From: Rhizobacter sp. SG703
Lineage (GTDB): Bacteria > Pseudomonadota > Gammaproteobacteria > Burkholderiales > Burkholderiaceae_C
Direction of reading: 5' to 3'
Length of the DNA stretch: 64,000 bases
NCBI RefSeq assembly: GCF_012275445.1
Contig: NZ_JAAZQK010000002.1
Span: 549,913 to 613,912, forward strand
Both the position numbers and the translations under genes were made by a program. The notes under the pieces are model-generated. The model worked only from the letters and a program-made list of their open reading frames with translations. It did not search any database and was not told the DNA's origin. Below, piece by piece: positions 61,866 to 64,000 of this stretch. How positions within the stretch are numbered: the stretch's first letter is position 1; every line of letters starts with the position of its first letter.

Positions 61866-64000
61866 ATGAAGCATCCGAAGCACCCCTTGCTCATTCGTCG
61901 CGCCGCCCACCGGGTGATGCCGCTCGAAGCGCGCCTGATGTTCGATGCGGCGGCCGCAGCGGACGCGACGCGCCCCACCGACACCCCGGTCGTCGACACG
62001 GCGCGCGCCGTCGCACCGCCGCCGCAGGCGGTTGCCGCGGACGTGCCCGCCGACGCCCGCGTCCGCGATTCGCTGGTCGCCACCCACACCGCGGCATTGG
62101 ACAGCCTGGCGCAGCAAGGACTCGGCCAGGCGCTGGCGCAGGTCAATGCCATGCTGGCCCGCCTGCCGGCCGGCCAGGATTTCAGCCGCCTCGTCGCCGA
62201 CGTGTTCGGCCACACCGGTACCGATACCGCAACGTTCAACCAGCGGCTGGCCGAGCTTTCCAACGCGCTCGCGGCCGGCGGCCTGGACCTGAAGGTCGAG
62301 CTGCGCAGTCCGGCCGAGCTGCAGGGCGCCTATGCGGCCTACGCCGCGCATGCGCCGGACGGCAACCAGCGCATCTACCTCAACGCCGACTGGATCGCCC
62401 GCGGCGCTTCGCAAGCCGACATCGCGCGCGTGCTGCTGGAGGAAGTCGGCCATGCGATCGACCAGCGGCTCAACGCCGGCGTCGACACGCCGGGGGACGA
62501 AGGCGAGCGGTTCTCCGCGCTGGTGCGCGGCGAGACGGTCGGCGATCTGCGCGACAAGGCGCTGCTGGCCGACGCCGACCAGGGCACGCTGACGATCGAC
62601 GGCTCGCATGTCGACGTGGAATTCGCCGAGCTGTCGGTTCCATTCGCCGAGGGCTTCATCGGCACGCGCGGATCGAGCAACAACGCGGCCGACGGGATCC
62701 TCAACTTCGGCACGCTGGGCATCGTGCGCGCCTCGTTCTACCAGGACGCCGGCGGCAACGCCTTCACCGCCCAAGGCAACGACATCCCGGGCGGCCTGCG
62801 CCTGACGCTCGCCTCCGGCCGCGTGATCACGGTGACCGGGGCCATCAACTGGCGCGTGACGCAGGGCAGCACGCTGTACTGCTTCGGCTTCATTCCCGAT
62901 CCGGCGACCACGCCGGTCTCGTTCACCTACGGCAGCAACAGCACCTTCACGCTGTCGAGCACCAGCAATTTCGGACTCGAACTGGTGGGAGTGAACTACA
63001 GCGCCGCGGACAACAGCAGCATCAACGGCAATGCGGCCACCAACGGGCTGCTGACCGCGCTCAACAGCTACCTGGCCACGGTGCAGGCCAACGATCCGAA
63101 CGGCCCGGTCACCGTCGACATGCTGACGACGACCGATACCACGCCGACCCTCACCGGCTCGGCCACCCTCGGCGGGGGCGAGAGCCTGAGCGTGATGGTC
63201 AACGGCGTCACCTACAACACCGGCAACGGCCTGAGCGTCGGCGGCGGCAGCTGGTCGCTGACGATTCCGAACGGCAACGCGCTGACCGCGGGCACCACCT
63301 ATTCGGTCACCGCGACCATCGTCAACGGCGCGGGCTACGCCCTCACCGATGCCTCGGTCAACGAACTGGTGATCCAGGCCCCGGACACGACGGCGCCGGT
63401 GGTCGGCGCGGGGCAGTTGTTCAGCTATGCGGAGAACCAATCGGCGGGTACGACGGTCGCCACCGTGGCCGCGACGGACGCGGTGGGCGTCACCGGCTAC
63501 CGCTTCGGCAGCACCGGCACGGGCACCAGCGCCGACGGCTACTACAGCATCAATGCCAGCGGGCAGGTCAGCCTGACCTCTGCCGGCGCGGCGGCGGCGG
63601 CCAACGACTACGAGACGTTGCCCAACGGTTTCACCCATGCCGTCCAGGCGGGCGATGCAGCCGGCAACTGGTCGAGCGCGGTCAACGTCACGCTCAACAT
63701 CGCCGACGTGGACGACACGGCGCCCGTGGTTGCAGCGAGCCAGAGCTTCAGCTACGCCGAGAACCAGGTGGCCGGGACGACGCTGGGCACGGTGTCGGCA
63801 AGCGATGCCGTGGGCGTGACCGGATATCGCTTCAGCAGCACTGGCACGACGACCAGCATTGACGGCTACTACAGCATCAATGCGAGCGGCCAGGTCAGCC
63901 TGACCTCCTCGGGCGCCGCGGCGGCCGCCAACGACTACGAGACGCTGCCGAACAGCTTCACCTATGGCGTGCAGGCGCGGGATGCCGCGGGCAACTGGTC
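61866..64000 (+). CDS. Giant repeat adhesin, LEARLMFD-type N-terminus (3' end outside window)
   Basis: Open for 711 codons to the right edge. The N-terminus has no classical signal peptide but the motif PLEARLMFDAA (residues 19-29), like the LEPRLxFDAA start of large surface proteins. An N-terminal domain (about 70-270) contains EEVGHAID (E192-H196). A beta-rich region (about 270-500) follows, then tandem cadherin-like repeats of 109 aa (SYAENQ...DYETLPN...DAAGNW). It is probably exported by type I-like secretion through the upstream TolC and adaptor. Ends, repeat number and C-terminal secretion signal are unseen. Confidence 0.85.
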   Translation, partial: MKHPKHPLLIRRAAHRVMPLEARLMFDAAAAADATRPTDTPVVDTARAVAPPPQAVAADVPADARVRDSLVATHTAALDSLAQQGLGQALAQVNAMLARLPAGQDFSRLVADVFGHTGTDTATFNQRLAELSNALAAGGLDLKVELRSPAELQGAYAAYAAHAPDGNQRIYLNADWIARGASQADIARVLLEEVGHAIDQRLNAGVDTPGDEGERFSALVRGETVGDLRDKALLADADQGTLTIDGSHVDVEFAELSVPFAEGFIGTRGSSNNAADGILNFGTLGIVRASFYQDAGGNAFTAQGNDIPGGLRLTLASGRVITVTGAINWRVTQGSTLYCFGFIPDPATTPVSFTYGSNSTFTLSSTSNFGLELVGVNYSAADNSSINGNAATNGLLTALNSYLATVQANDPNGPVTVDMLTTTDTTPTLTGSATLGGGESLSVMVNGVTYNTGNGLSVGGGSWSLTIPNGNALTAGTTYSVTATIVNGAGYALTDASVNELVIQAPDTTAPVVGAGQLFSYAENQSAGTTVATVAATDAVGVTGYRFGSTGTGTSADGYYSINASGQVSLTSAGAAAAANDYETLPNGFTHAVQAGDAAGNWSSAVNVTLNIADVDDTAPVVAASQSFSYAENQVAGTTLGTVSASDAVGVTGYRFSSTGTTTSIDGYYSINASGQVSLTSSGAAAAANDYETLPNSFTYGVQARDAAGNW
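63390..64000 (+). repeat. Tandem 327-bp repeats in the adhesin gene
   Basis: Unit 1 (about 63390-63716) and unit 2 (from 63717, cut by the edge) share TTCAGCTA...GAGAACCA and long near-identical stretches; FSYAENQ recurs at an exact offset of 327 bp (109 codons). Strong similarity at DNA level points to recent duplication or gene conversion. Confidence 0.88.

Noticed and set aside
61728..63638. 636-codon open frame antisense to the adhesin
   Set aside because: Val/Ala/Gly-rich shadow; the plus strand has a motif-bearing protein with repeats.

Overview
The window is very GC-rich chromosomal DNA with dense genes and short gaps. It most likely comes from a betaproteobacterium of the order Burkholderiales, in the Rubrivivax/Leptothrix/Roseateles neighbourhood. 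Pointers are the algZ-algR block beside argH, a BPSS1780-type membrane protein next to a choline-kinase-like ThrB, a periplasmic-type ATP-dependent DNA ligase beside polA, and intergenic repeats of a kind common in this order. No rRNA, tRNA, CRISPR array, prophage or transposase was seen. The species assignment is inference; the gene calls come from motifs read in the translations.

Left part (1-33 kb), housekeeping mixed with envelope and exported proteins. algR (cut by the window edge) and algZ diverge from argH. A 416-bp inverted repeat follows, then SDR / BPSS1780 / thrB / DUF2782 / ligE on the minus strand and polA on the plus strand. A phosphate-scavenging block follows: phoX, an orphan ParA-like ATPase, a long PhoA-type alkaline phosphatase and its small exported partner. 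Both phosphatase transcription units have upstream direct repeats that look like PhoB boxes. Then come a multidomain exported rhamnosidase-like glycoside hydrolase, uvrD, an acyltransferase, guaC, a DUF4397 lipoprotein, an EnvZ/OmpR-type two-component pair, an S41 peptidase lipoprotein, valS, and an odd 2-hydroxyacid-dehydrogenase homologue overlapping the end of valS.

Middle part (33-52.6 kb). galU faces a tusA / NUDIX / cysM block across a perfect 17-bp hairpin. Two LysR regulators sit in divergent arrangements: one faces a GlcG/HbpS-like protein and an exported metallo-beta-lactamase-fold hydrolase, the other faces an MFS exporter. A membrane diguanylate cyclase, a secreted pectate lyase and a lactonase-like beta-propeller follow. 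The pectate lyase shares a small cysteine module with the rhamnosidase-like enzyme at 16-19 kb, which suggests growth on pectic plant polymers. Next are a cysteine-dioxygenase-like protein, a GST, a manganese catalase translationally coupled to a strongly shortened ZIP transporter homologue, DUF378, two unrecognised proteins, an SDR/AraC divergent pair and the circularly permuted GTPase RbgA/YlqF.

Right part (52.6-64 kb). Two coupled histidine kinases (PAS-kinase and REC-kinase) and a PQQ-type sugar dehydrogenase with its dihaem cytochrome c lie on the minus strand. On the plus strand a chemoreceptor precedes an export locus made of a TolC-like outer-membrane lipoprotein, a small periplasmic adaptor and the start of a giant cadherin-repeat adhesin that runs off the right edge. 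The adhesin locus, the mini-ZIP and the altered dehydrogenase are the most unusual items.
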